Shown: piece after piece, positions 50,690 to 61,355 of the stretch
How positions within the stretch are numbered: the first letter of the stretch is position 1
Layout of the letters: the number at the start of each line of letters is the position of its first letter
Origin: Lepidurus packardi
Taxonomy: Eukaryota; Arthropoda; Branchiopoda; Notostraca; Triopsidae
NCBI GenBank assembly: GCA_023053545.1
Contig: JAKZAN010000007.1
Location: forward strand, 1,612,001-1,676,000
Reading direction: 5' to 3'
DNA: 64,000 bases
Program-made: the position numbers and the translations under genes
Notes under the pieces: model-generated
What the model was told of the DNA's origin: nothing
Database searches by the model: none
The model's input: only the letters and a program-made list of their open reading frames with translations

Positions 50690-53310
50690 ATGGACATAAG
50701 TAACCTCAGTAAACGGGCAGATGTTGCAGTAAGATTATGGTAATTATAGATAGGTTAAAGAACTAACTTTTTCTTATGAAAGGAACGTGAGGTTGAAGCA
50801 TTAGCTGTTCGGTACCAGCAGCTGAAACATAATCTACAGGGGGAAATCCCTTCGGCTGCATTGGATAATAACGCCGAGCTAGACCAGTTACTAGTGGAAA
50901 ACCAGAAATTGACGTATAGACTTAATATTCTAAAATCTGTGAGTTTAAATCCACCGTGGATTAAATAAAAATGTGGAGAGAGAAATAAGATTTATTTTTC
51001 TGTTAGGCCGTAGCCGCACTGGAAAAGAAAAGTGTCCTACCAGCTGTGGCGATAGAAGATGGAATGTTGAACCTTCAGGAAAAGTTAAGTCAACTATTTG
51101 GTAATGCCGTCCACAAAGCGTTTCCTGATTTACCGGAAGCTCCCGTAATTGTAGTCCCTTCCTCTAACGCTAAATTCGGGGACTACCAATGCAACGCTTC
51201 CATGGCCATTAGTCAGGTATTCTTACCATAAATAAAAAATTATTATAAAGGTTTTCAAATGAAGTATTACATTTCTGTTAGCTTTTGAAAGCCCAAGGCT
51301 CCAAATTAAAGCCCCAAGAAGTCGCTCAGAAAATTATAGCAGCTACCGGTACCAGCGATATCTTGGAAAAGCTTGACATAGCTGGTCCTGGCTTCATCAA
51401 TATTAGCCTAAACAAGAAGTTTCTCTGCAATGAGTTGGCTGCCTTAGTGAAGAAAGGAGTTCGCCCGCCCAGTGGTGTTGCAAAGAAAAGGGTCGTTATA
51501 GATTTTTCCTCTCCAAACATTGCCAAGGAAATGCACGTAGGACACTTGCGGTACTTTTTAAGTTCCAATTTTGCTCCGATTCATCAGTAAACCATGGAAT
51601 TGTAGGTCTACTATCATAGGCGAGAGTATTGCTCGGCTTCTCGAGTTCCTGGGGCATGATGTACTAAGGCTGAATCATGTAGGAGATTGGGGAACCCAAT
51701 TCGGTATGCTTTTAGCTCATTTGGAGGACCGTTTCCCAAATTTCCGAACTATTACGCCGCCCATCGGTGATTTGCAAGCGTTTTATAAGGTAAAAGTTAT
51801 TAGAAGAATTTGTGCTCGAAAACTAGCTGGAAAAAGTACTTTCTTCCTAGGAATCCAAAACCAGATTTGACGAAGATCCTGAATTCAAGAAACGAGCGTA
51901 TGCGTGCGTCGTGAAGCTTCAAAGTCATGACCCTGATTATGTCAGAGGATGGAAAGCTATTTGTGAAGTGTCGAGAAACGGTATTGTACAAATTCTTAGG
52001 CAATTTTCCTAGGAATGTTTTAGCATATTGTTAATTTGATTTCTTATTTTTCTAGAATTTCAAAAGATCTATGACAGGCTGCAGATTCAGCTCATCGAAA
52101 GGGGTGAATCATTCTATCAGGATCGAATGCTAATGGTCGTGGAGGAATTGTCTTTGCATGGCCTGTTGGAGGAAGACGACGGACGCAAAATTATGTTCAC
52201 CCCCAAGTGTAACATTCCGTTGACGATAGTAAAATCTGATGGCGGATTTACTTACGATACTTCCGACATGGCTTGCATAAAACAGCGTGTGGAAGAAGAA
52301 AAGGCGGATTGGATCATTTACGTAACAGATGCAGGCCAGGTATATTTGTATTAGATTTGTTATTAAGAAGTAGACCTATAGAGAAAATGTATTATAGGCA
52401 ACTCATTTCCAAGCCCTCTTTGGCTGTGCAGAAAAAGCTGGATTTGTAGACACCACCAAAGTACGCATCGATCACGTTGGTTTTGGTGTAGTCTTGGGAG
52501 AAGATCGCAAAAAATTCAAAACGCGTTCTGGTGATACTGTGAGGCTTCTTGATCTACTGGATGAAGGTAAAGAAAATAATGGATTCTCACTTGAAACCCG
52601 GTAGTCTATTTTAGGCTTGAAACGAGCATCTGACAAGTTGAAAGAGAAAGAACGCGACAAAGTTTTGAACGACGCAGAAATGAAAGCTGCCCAGCACGCT
52701 GTTGCATACGGATGCATCAAATACGCTGACTTATCCCACAATAGAAATCATGAATACGTCTTTTCCTTTGATAAGGTAAAGCTGTACAAGTGTACGTAGG
52801 TTTTTCTAGAATAATTGCAAATTGTGTAGATGTTGGAGGATAAGGGCAATACTGCCGTTTACCTTTTGTATGCCTATACCCGTATAAAAAGTATCGCGCG
52901 AACAGCAGGCGTGACGCGAGACCAATTGCAAGCCTTCGCCCAAAGTTCGGAAATCAGACTGGAGCACGAAAGGGAGCTAAAATTGTTGAAAGCATTGTTG
53001 CGCTTCCCAGAACTGATTAGCCGCATTACAGATGATCTGTGCTTGCACACCTTGTGTGAATTTTTGTACGACCTAAGCACCACCTTTACCGAATTTTACG
53101 ACGTATGCTACTGCGTTGAAAAGGACAAGAAATCTGGTAACGTTCGATATTTTTTGTTACGGGACGTAACTGTTTCATTATTATGACATTGTCTGAATAG
53201 GAGAGATTATTAAAATTCACATGGAGAGGCTCCTCTTATGTGAAGCCACGGCTGATGTGATGGGCAAAGGATTCTCTATTTTGGGACTTAATCCCGTGGA
53301 TCGCATGTAA
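50690..53310 (+). CDS. RARS1: Cytosolic arginyl-tRNA synthetase
   Basis: Eleven exons: 50690-50728, 50783-50938, 51007-51216, 51282-51550, 51606-51789, 51851-51980, 52056-52339, 52398-52566, 52615-52775, 52830-53136, 53201-53310. They give 672 aa (human ~660). The first exon is only 13 codons ([13 protein letters not shown]) and joins exon 2 in phase 0. Residues ~14-62 form a coiled coil, equivalent to the zipper that tethers vertebrate ArgRS to AIMP1. The Add-1 domain follows (KFGDYQCN). The class I site has HVGHLR at 220-225 (HIGH motif) and KFKTRS at 463-468 (KMSKS counterpart). The DALR anticodon-binding domain has [17 protein letters not shown] and [12 protein letters not shown]. The protein ends LGLNPVDRM, close to human. 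It charges tRNA-Arg in the cytosol. Confidence 0.97.
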
Positions 53311-53377
53311 GCATTGGCCATTTCTTACAAGTTTGGGGGAATACAGGTTTTCAGACTCGTTGTCGTTCTTGGAGACA

Positions 53378-54218
53378 TTAAGTTATTGGTTGAACCGTGG
53401 GCCACACTTTGGCCAAGACTCTTCCTTTGATTAACGCTTGGGATACTGGACCGAAGTCACGCGAGTCTGTCGAGTCATCTGAATTGTCTCCCTCTAACCA
53501 CACACAACCTTTAGGGACCTAACAAAATTTGCTGTTACGGGTTGGCAGGTTTGTTTGGCAGAGTTTCGTAAATCATCTTACAAAAAAAACAGTGCATTTG
53601 AAATCACAAATCCGTCTGCCTATAGTTATTTAAAGTTTGTGACATACCACCCAAAAATTTGGCAAAATTTAAATGATCTTGAAAACAACGAAAAGCAGAT
53701 TTTTTGGTACGTCAAATATAATTATTCCGGAAAAGGGAGGAATGCAACCTGTATATATTGACAATATTCGGAAATCGAATGTACTGCGTGACGTAGACTG
53801 ATTCATGTTGCAAGGTAAATCAAATTATTTACTGACCGTTGTTGCTTATATTGGAAGTTTGAACCTACGTATTTGGTGCCAAGGCCCTGCTGGTATTTGT
53901 CTCCGGGAAGGGCCACTATACGTTTGCAAATAAGCATTTGAGGGTTCGATGGCGAGCGCGAGATAACGATGTCGCCCCGACTGTACCGTCTGAGCCTTGG
54001 ACTAATTTGGTCTGTTAATAATATATCTCGTGACTGTATGATTGGTTCCATAGAAGGTCCAGTACACTAATTTGCAAGAAATAAAAAAAATACTATTTGA
54101 GTTTCCCCCTCTCATATGTCAAAAGTTGCTGACTTACTAAGATGACATTTCCGACATACTCTACAAAACAATGTGCGATGCATCCGCATTGAAAGCACCT
54201 TAAAGGGGTATTCCACAT
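53378..54218 (-). CDS. IMMP1L: Mitochondrial inner membrane protease subunit 1 (IMP1-type)
   Basis: Three exons, high to low: 54218-54138, 54066-53869, 53518-53378, giving 139 aa (human ~166). Exon 1 encodes the membrane-proximal block [17 protein letters not shown]. Exon 2 carries the S26 peptidase site: GPSMEPIIQ with catalytic Ser at residue 32, [11 protein letters not shown], and [11 protein letters not shown] with the general-base Lys near residue 75. Exon 3 has [20 protein letters not shown] and LIKGRV. IMP1 cleaves sorting signals of proteins delivered to the intermembrane space. The N-terminus is shorter than human by ~20 residues, so an upstream exon or different start is possible. 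The second intron (350 bp) is long for this locus. The 3' end lies only 67 bp from the RARS1 stop, so the 3' UTRs probably overlap. Confidence 0.92.
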
Positions 54219-54754
54219 TGTCGTATTTCTTTAAAAGTCTTAATTTGTTTGCAATCTTGAAGTCAGTGTTCCGAAACTTGTTTGTTTTCGAAACGTCGTT
54301 CTCTACGTTCATTCGTCAACTTCTGTCTCTCCGTTCCGTTCCAATGCTGCAAAATTTTTTAAATAACGTAAGTTCGGGAACGTAAGTTCCGCTTTGCTTA
54401 AAGACGCGTTTCGTTCAACGAGTCGTTCCGCTCACAGATCCGATAATTGTAATGCAAACAGTTTAAGAACGTTTGTCAAAGCGCTTCGGTGACAACAGTT
54501 TAAAAAAGTTTCTAACTGCGATCACTAGATGTCTTTTAGATTGCCTGGAAATTCCAGAACACTGCTTGAAGTCGCACTACGATCACACAGAGCTGTGAAT
54601 TCTTTCGGGTGGGCGGAGCCATGCTAGGCCAGTCATGATAGATGTAAATATTCTTCTGTGGAAGTGAGTTTGAATATTGTTTAAGCTTAATTAGAAGACC
54701 TTGCATATAAAACGCATTCGTTGTTGAACACAGTCATTAAAAGAAGCAAATACG
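54219..54754. promoter_or_regulatory. Divergent intergenic region, IMMP1L / FHIP1
   Basis: 536 bp between back-to-back start codons. It contains gtaagttc-like repeats (cgtaagttcgggaacgtaagttccg near 54366-54390) forming a short imperfect direct repeat. No clear core promoter motif. Confidence 0.45.
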
Positions 54755-57700
54755 ATGAACTGGTTTAGAGGATCAGCTTTAAGAAGCAGTTTAGCGCGTT
54801 CTGGCCCCGTTTTGCCCACCCCTGCTGCAGCCGCCGAAAATGCAGTGGCTTGTTTCGAAACATTTTGCAGGCATTGGCAATCGGCTCAAGAGGTTATTTC
54901 GAGAACCCAGGTAGTTAACATGCTAATAGTTTAGATATGGGTGTTATGATAGTCTAACTGTAGGGATCTTTACCCAATGGAGACGATGTGGATACGGTGC
55001 ATAATCATGTAGAGCAGTTAATCGGCTTGTTAGTAGAAGAATTTCAGTCTCATCACTCGGAAACCTCTTCGACTGCTTGCCTGGATGTATTCCTAAACGC
55101 CAATATACTGCAGCAGGTATTATTGCTTTCCAACGTCTATTGCAACCTCATCGCCTTTTTTCATTAGTTATGTGCATGGAGTTTGACAACAGGAGAGTTT
55201 ACCGCCTATATTCTACAAGATCTACTTACATGGTATGCGAAACTGTTGATCGCGGCTGCCGGCAATGGAAAAGACGCCAAAGATAGTGCAATCCTCTTTC
55301 AGGCGCCTGTATTGAACCCTCTCAAGTCCCTTTTGGATACATGCAAAGGCATGTGTTTACCGTTTGAATGTGAGAAAGCTTTAGTAGGCCTGCTTCACCA
55401 CATCTGCAAATTGCTGACTCGAGACCCGAGTTTGCTGGAAAGCTTTTTCCAGCGGGGTTCGGACATTCTTGTGCCTACGTTCCCTTTGTTTTCCCTCTTA
55501 GTGCCTTATGCTCATCAAGAAAATGGAGTTGGAGAACAAGCGAGAAATGCTTTGAAACTGTGCATGAGCCTAGCCAAAGAAAAGATGTTTGTAGGCGCTT
55601 ATATTGCTCAACATTCCGATTTTTGTCCGGTAGGTGGTAGTTAGTTAGTTCCTTTATGCCTTTTCGATTTTATGCATTACCTTTTCTTAATCTAATTGAT
55701 TTTAGGTCGTAGCAACTGGCTTAAGTGGACTCTATTCACGTTTACCTGCCCGACTTCCTCGGCAGATTACTTACAAGGGGTATTTGACGGTGGAAGATGC
55801 CAATAATGTTCCTGAACTCTCCGCTTTTGTTGCTTCGCTGGAGTTCTGTGATGCAGTACTGCAGTGCGCTCCTGAGGAGGTTAAATGTCAATTGCTTGAA
55901 TATGTTGAACAAGGTTTTCTCGTACCGGTCATTGGCCCTGCGTTACATCAAGTATGTATCCTTTCACTTTTCGCATAACTCGTTTTATTTTTAAAGCTTA
56001 AATGTATTTTTTTTTCTTTGTAAAGAATACGTCAGAGGAAATTGTTGCTGCGACTTGCTACTTACATTTGTGTATGAAGAGAATAGAACAACGCGCTTTA
56101 CTTGGGACCTTCATTCGCTTCTTGCTAACACAAAAATATGAAAATGTTACCGTCATTGATACTTTGGTCCAAAGACTCAATGCAACAGCTAAGGTATTAA
56201 CTGAATTTTAAAACAAGACTGGACAGCTGCAGTAATCAATTTATCAACTTTCGTTTGGCATGTTTTCAGCTCCGCCTAGCGACTTTGAACTTTTTCAACA
56301 CTTTGTTGGAACTCCACTGTGAAGACGTGTTATTGGAACTTATCTTCAAGCATTTATTGCCTTGTAGCCATGTTCTGGTTACGCAACGGGGGAATACCGT
56401 CCGACAAACTGATACGCACGGATACTGGGCTTCCTATTATTTGTCCCTCATTCCCCAAGCCTGTCAATTAAACGAAAAACAGGAGTCCCTGCTAGTGAAA
56501 CCAGTACGAACTTTGGCTGACAGCCCTCGCATTCGAGCGTGGTCTCACGATAGTTCGGATTCCGATCATGCGTTTAACGATTCACGTCTAGCGTTTGATG
56601 AAACCGAATTCACTGAGCCTAGCCCAGATCATCCAGTTTTTACTGCTGATGGTCAGGATGTTCGGCGCTTTCGGAAGCATTTAAAAGAGGCGCGAAGCCA
56701 AGTCTCACGTTCTTTAGAGTCGTGCTTGGGTTGGGAATATAAATATGACAATGAAAAGCCTAGTTCAACCAAGATAACTGTGGCAGTGCCGGCTCAACCT
56801 CCTGATTGTACCAGCCGTGTGCCTGAAGTGTACGACAATGCAAACTCGAGAGCCATGCTCAGTCCAGTGCCTGAAAACCATGGTAATGCGCCAAAAGACA
56901 GTATTGTTCTTTCGGAAACCAAAGAGAGAACCATTATGAAGCCCGACTTTAAACTCGACACAGAGCAGAATATCTACACTGAACTGATGGAAGAGTTCAA
57001 CGAAATCCTCGCGGAAATTGATCTCGCCTCGCCAGGAGAAAGCAGTGGCTATGACAGTCTGAATTGGATGCGGTCTTCTACGGAAGTTTACGCACAATGC
57101 GAAGCCGAGCTCTTTCAGCCCGAGTTTCAACACGATCTGGAGTTTTGGTCAATGATGCACGAAGATGACAATTACTCGAGCAGCAATGATCCGTCCTTAC
57201 TTGCCAAGGAAGACACTTCGCTCACTGAAGATTTGCCTTCTGTCATGTTAGAACCTTGCGTCGGTATGTTCAGCTTTCCCTTTTATCCTTAAGAATTTTT
57301 TATGTTTCTTAATTTATTTTACAGGTCCATTTCTCGAATTGTGCGTCCGTGGTTTGGAAGGATGGCTAAATAACAGCATCCCAGTTAATATCGCACTGTG
57401 TACCGTGTTAAGCAAATTAGCTTCATACCCTCAACCTTTGCTAAAATCCTATTTGCTGAACCCTTTCTTGGTTTTGCACCCGGACGTTCCCTCTCTAGCT
57501 CAAGTGCGTCTATTAATGCTTGGAAATGTAGCTTTAGGTGTATTCTTTTAGGCATTAAGCTGGCTGAAGCAGCGTATTGATAACGTATTGCTAGCCGTTG
57601 ATAACCCCAAATCACTGCTTAAAAATGCGAGACAGGAATTGCTGGGCGTTCCCAAGAGGCCGACGCGTGGTCATAAGACTGTCCCGGTTTCAAGCCCGGA

Positions 57701-58371
57701 TACCCGGTTAAAAAGAAGTACGTTTAGTGTGAAAGTAATTGGTAATCTAGCGTTTTGTCCACAAGTGAAAGTACCCCAGCCGCACAAAAGAGCGTGTTCG
57801 TCAATTCGTTTCATGTTGTTTATTTACCTTAAGCTAAACTGTGATTAGGGACGAATTGAGTAACTCACCCCTGAGCATTTTTGTTTTAACTTTTTGAACC
57901 TTTTACTTGAACCGCTTTCTTTGTGTGTGTTTTCCAATCATATTATCTATTTTAGGCGAAGGAAAGAGGCGCAGTATTTCTGCAGCTTTGACTTCTATGT
58001 TCAAGCGAACTCTAAACCCAGGAAGTGATGCTAAGGATACTGGCATAGACGGTGATAATAGCGAACATACAGTCGAAGGCTTACCGAATAACACGGGTTT
58101 CCGGTACAATATTTAGTAATAAGATTCAGTAAGTTTCAAAAATGGATTTTGTAGGTATATACACACCAGGGGTAATTCGGATGAAAGTAGTAGTGGATCT
58201 CGTTCTCGTACTTCTTCTGCAACCAGTGCTGCTAGCTATGATCCCATTGCCCGTCACGTGGCCGAGTGTGCAGTTTTATTGGAGGCGTGGCTTTTTGAAT
58301 TGGCAGCTTTATGTTTGGAACATGCGGTTGTTCCAAAAGAGGGTGCTGGTAGCCTCGAACTGTGTAGATGA
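54755..58371 (+). CDS. FHIP1: FHF complex subunit HOOK-interacting protein (FAM160A family)
   Basis: Ten exons: 54755-54910, 54964-55116, 55168-55629, 55706-55951, 56026-56193, 56270-57263, 57325-57503, 57552-57717, 57956-58103, 58155-58371. They give 962 aa (human FHIP1B ~986). The start is MNWFRGSALRSS. The helical RAI16-like core includes LLTWYAKLLIAA, YIAQHSDFCPVVATGLSGLYSRLP, FLVPVIGPALHQ, NFFNTLLELHCEDVL and ASYYLSLIPQA. Exon 6 ends in a long acidic linker. Then come LASYPQPLLKSYLLN and, near the C-terminus, LLEAWLFELAALCLEH. FHIP proteins link FTS-Hook complexes to Rab5-positive early endosomes for dynein transport. The exon 8 donor was set at GTACGT (57718) because only that keeps frame into exon 9. 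Exons 9-10 are low-complexity and Ser-rich, hence less certain. Confidence 0.9.
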
Positions 58372-58786
58372 AATTGTGCTCCCGCGTTTTGGTTTAACCC
58401 AGTTTTTGGTTGTTACGTAGCTTAGTATATCAGGATATCTTTATAAGTGAATATTATTAACTTTCCCGAAGGGCCTTTTTTATGTGAAGTGGTTGTCGGG
58501 CGAAGGGAAGCAATGCCTAAGTCACGATTAAAACCTGTACAAGTTTAAATTTTAAGAAATCAGAAAGCAACCCATATAAACTGCTTCAAAAAGGTAGCTG
58601 TTCAGGGGAAGAAATGTAGTTGCGTCCACTTGATTAGCAATAGTTGTCTTTTAATTTTAATTAGCTATACAAATGGGGCTACGAAATATGATAATGGCTT
58701 TTAGAAAATTACTTGGTTAGGATTGTTTTATGTTAAAACTATGCAATGTCCATAACTACTTCACTACCATACCTTGTGTGATTTTT
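58372..58786. other. Convergent 3' spacer, FHIP1 / BTB-HMG gene
   Basis: 415 bp between two stop codons that face each other. AT-rich, presumably both 3' UTRs. Nothing else seen. Confidence 0.5.
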
Positions 58787-60645
58787 TTAAGCTTCGTCAG
58801 ACCTAGCATCATCGGGCATTACTACATTGACTAAGGACAGCGCATCCAGGCCGGAAGCCTGCATTTCCATGTCGTGTTGCAAAGTTCTCGATGAAGAGAT
58901 TGGCAATTTTAAGAGCAACTTGGGAATTTGGGGTTCTTTTCCCAGGACCAGAGGTTCTTTACTTCGACGATTTTTGGCGCGATTTCTCTTGTTTTCGCGA
59001 GCTTCTTTAGGGCTATATACATAATCCGGGTACTTTTCCTTATGAGCTTCAGCCTCAGCCCGGGACATTTCGTAGTATACCTTCTTCTCAGTTTCGGGCA
59101 TATCATGCCACATATTCCCCAGTTTGATACTAATTTGCGTATTGGTTTCCCCTGGATTCTGCTCTCGCAACTTTGGTCGCCAAAGATTCCCAAAAACCAT
59201 AAACGCGTTACGAGGTCGTGGGATCTTCTCGATAGAAGGAGCAGCAGAGGCCCCACGTCGAAGTCGGTGATGAACGGTCTCCGGTTCGGGTTCATCTGAG
59301 CAGTCAAGCGCGTGGTCCAAATGCATCTCAAACGGTTGTAAGGCATTGTACTGCAATGAGGCATCGCAACCGTCTGTAGCCGGAGAAATGCGCCGATCTT
59401 TCTTTGGGCGTTTGGGAGACTTTACCGTAACTACAACCAAACCAATGAATTTGTTACACTAAAATTCACAGAATATTAAACATTACAATTCAGCTTACGC
59501 GGTACGTAATCATAACGGTGGGGCTTTTCCTCAGCTTCAGCCTAACATAGAAACAGGTTAAACACCGTACAGAAGAGTTTTCTATAACTCACTATATCAA
59601 TCATGAGCCGAGGTTCTTCGTCTTCGGAACTACTTGCACTGTCATGTTTGGCTTCAGGCTTGACTTCTTTTTTTTCTCTTGTCAATTCCGACGGCTCAAC
59701 TTTGACTTTTAAGCCGGCAGTAATTGGCACATTTCGGTTTGTGTCATGCTGGTTATCGTGTTCCTCACGGATGACACAGCTTGGTATTGAACCGGGTTCG
59801 GCAGGTATTTTACTCAATTGCATTTGAATGCGACGCTACACAGAATACGCAAAAGAAGGGTATAATTTTAAAAGCTTCAAAACGGGTACTGCTTACGGCT
59901 TTGGCAGTCGGTCTTTTCACTGTACGTTCCTTTATCCTCTTTTTTGGTCGCACCATCACCTCTCCTGTGGACAACTTGGATGCCGCATCCTGATGACCTT
60001 TAATTTCGATTAGACCTTTGATTTGTAAAGTTTCCGCCGCACTAAGTAGCTTTGCCAAATTCTCCATTTGCACCTACAAGAGACCACAGGGTCAATCCAA
60101 TCTATCAGTTTTTTGGTTACTGGGATATTTAAACGCACCTTGGCTTGTCCAGTATAGGCATACTCAACTATGGTCCGCAAGTCAGTAAACGTGACGCCTT
60201 TCAGAATGACGATAGGATGCTTATCCGGATAGTCATCAAACATTTTCTGCAAAAATGGTATCAGGAAGGCAACGAATGAAATGATTTTTCTTTATTACCT
60301 GGAAATAAGGGCTACATGACGACAGAACTAATTTATGCGCTCTTAGAAACTGGCCATCACAAGACAATGTTACGTCTACTAAGGATTCCGAAGCGAGCTG
60401 ATCATAAAACATCTAAAACAATGGGAAGTTTCAGATTTCACGTATAACTAGTGCCAGAAAACGCATGTGCAATCACATGACGTTTCCGTGGCTCATAAAT
60501 TAATTAACTTTTCAACAATGGACTCAAGGAAAGGTAGAAAAAAAGAAGGCTAAAGTAAGAATACAAATTAATAAACCTGGATCAAAGTCGATGAATGATG
60601 GTTCCATTGCAAGTGTAAATGATCGTCATCTTCTTGGCCACCCAT
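58787..60645 (-). CDS. BTB (tramtrack-type) plus HMG-box transcription factor
   Basis: Seven exons, high to low: 60645-60577, 60412-60299, 60246-60139, 60073-59897, 59835-59593, 59541-59499, 59430-58787, giving 465 aa. All six introns (51-164 bp) keep frame. Residues ~9-115 are a TTK-type BTB domain: HLQWNHHSSTL, LVDVTLSCDG, AHKLVLSSCSPYFQKMF, HPIVILKGV, IVEYAYTGQA, LLSAAETLQIKGL. A charged linker (~116-320) has basic clusters (RPKKRIKER) and two SUMO-type sites (VKVE around K201, VKPE around K215). Residues ~321-392 are a sequence-specific HMG box: IPRPRNAFMVFGNLW, NPGETNTQISIKLGNMW, EKKVYYEMSRAEAEAHK, YPDYVYSP. A basic patch follows. Expected role is a nuclear, dimerising DNA-binding regulator. 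The HMG box resembles SOX and fungal MATA boxes more than HMGB. I know no standard family with this pairing. Confidence 0.87.
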
Positions 60646-61355
60646 TGTTATGTTTTCATGTAAAACAAAATGCCCTCTAAAATTTTTAAGTATATAACAC
60701 GGAAAAGAAGGGTGAAAACTATCAAAAAATCTCCACTAAGAAAGCATTTTTCAGAGACTCAATAACACATAAAAACTAAATCAAAAACAAAACACTAAGA
60801 ACCTAAGTGCGCAACAATAAGTGCCCACGCCCTGAACACCCTCCTCCTATTTAGCACGGGTGTTAGACAATGGACGACGGCAGGAGGCGACAACAATGGA
60901 CTTGGACCCCTTTTAATGTCAGTTTTTCGGCCATGCTGGTCAACGTACCAAATGTGGATCTTGACGCATAAGCAATTCTTTTAATGTATTTTATCTCACG
61001 AAAGCAGAAAAATACAGAGAAGTTTTGAAAAAATGCGATTTCATAAACTTTCCAACAATTCAAGACGTTTGGCTGGAAAATGGGTATGTACCCCATCTTT
61101 TATCGGCTTGAGAAAGAAGGCGAGCGTTTACAGTGCCGCTTGCGGTGAAGTGAGAAAAAGCTGGCTGGTGCAAGGGAGTCTCCCTCTTTTGCCGCAACTT
61201 CCTTCTCTTTTGCTCGGCCTCAGCTCAGCTGGCTTGTTCTGGTACTGGTGCGTAACACGTGGTTAGGTGCCAAATCTTGACTAACTTTGCAGAATTTGTA
61301 AGTGGGAGTGCAACATCTTATACCACTTGAAAGTAGTCCTAACTATCTTTCCAAA
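60646..61355. promoter_or_regulatory. Divergent intergenic region, BTB-HMG gene / importin-7
   Basis: 710 bp between back-to-back start codons. It contains both presumed promoters. No TATA box or other motif stood out. A GC-richer patch at 61100-61270 is nearer the importin start. Confidence 0.45.

Noticed and set aside
57907..58116. Stop codon ending the FHIP1 frame near 58114
   Set aside because: Using the GTACAA donor at 58104 and the acceptor at 58154 restores a frame ending in the family's LLEAWLFELAALCLEH block, so the earlier stop is intronic.
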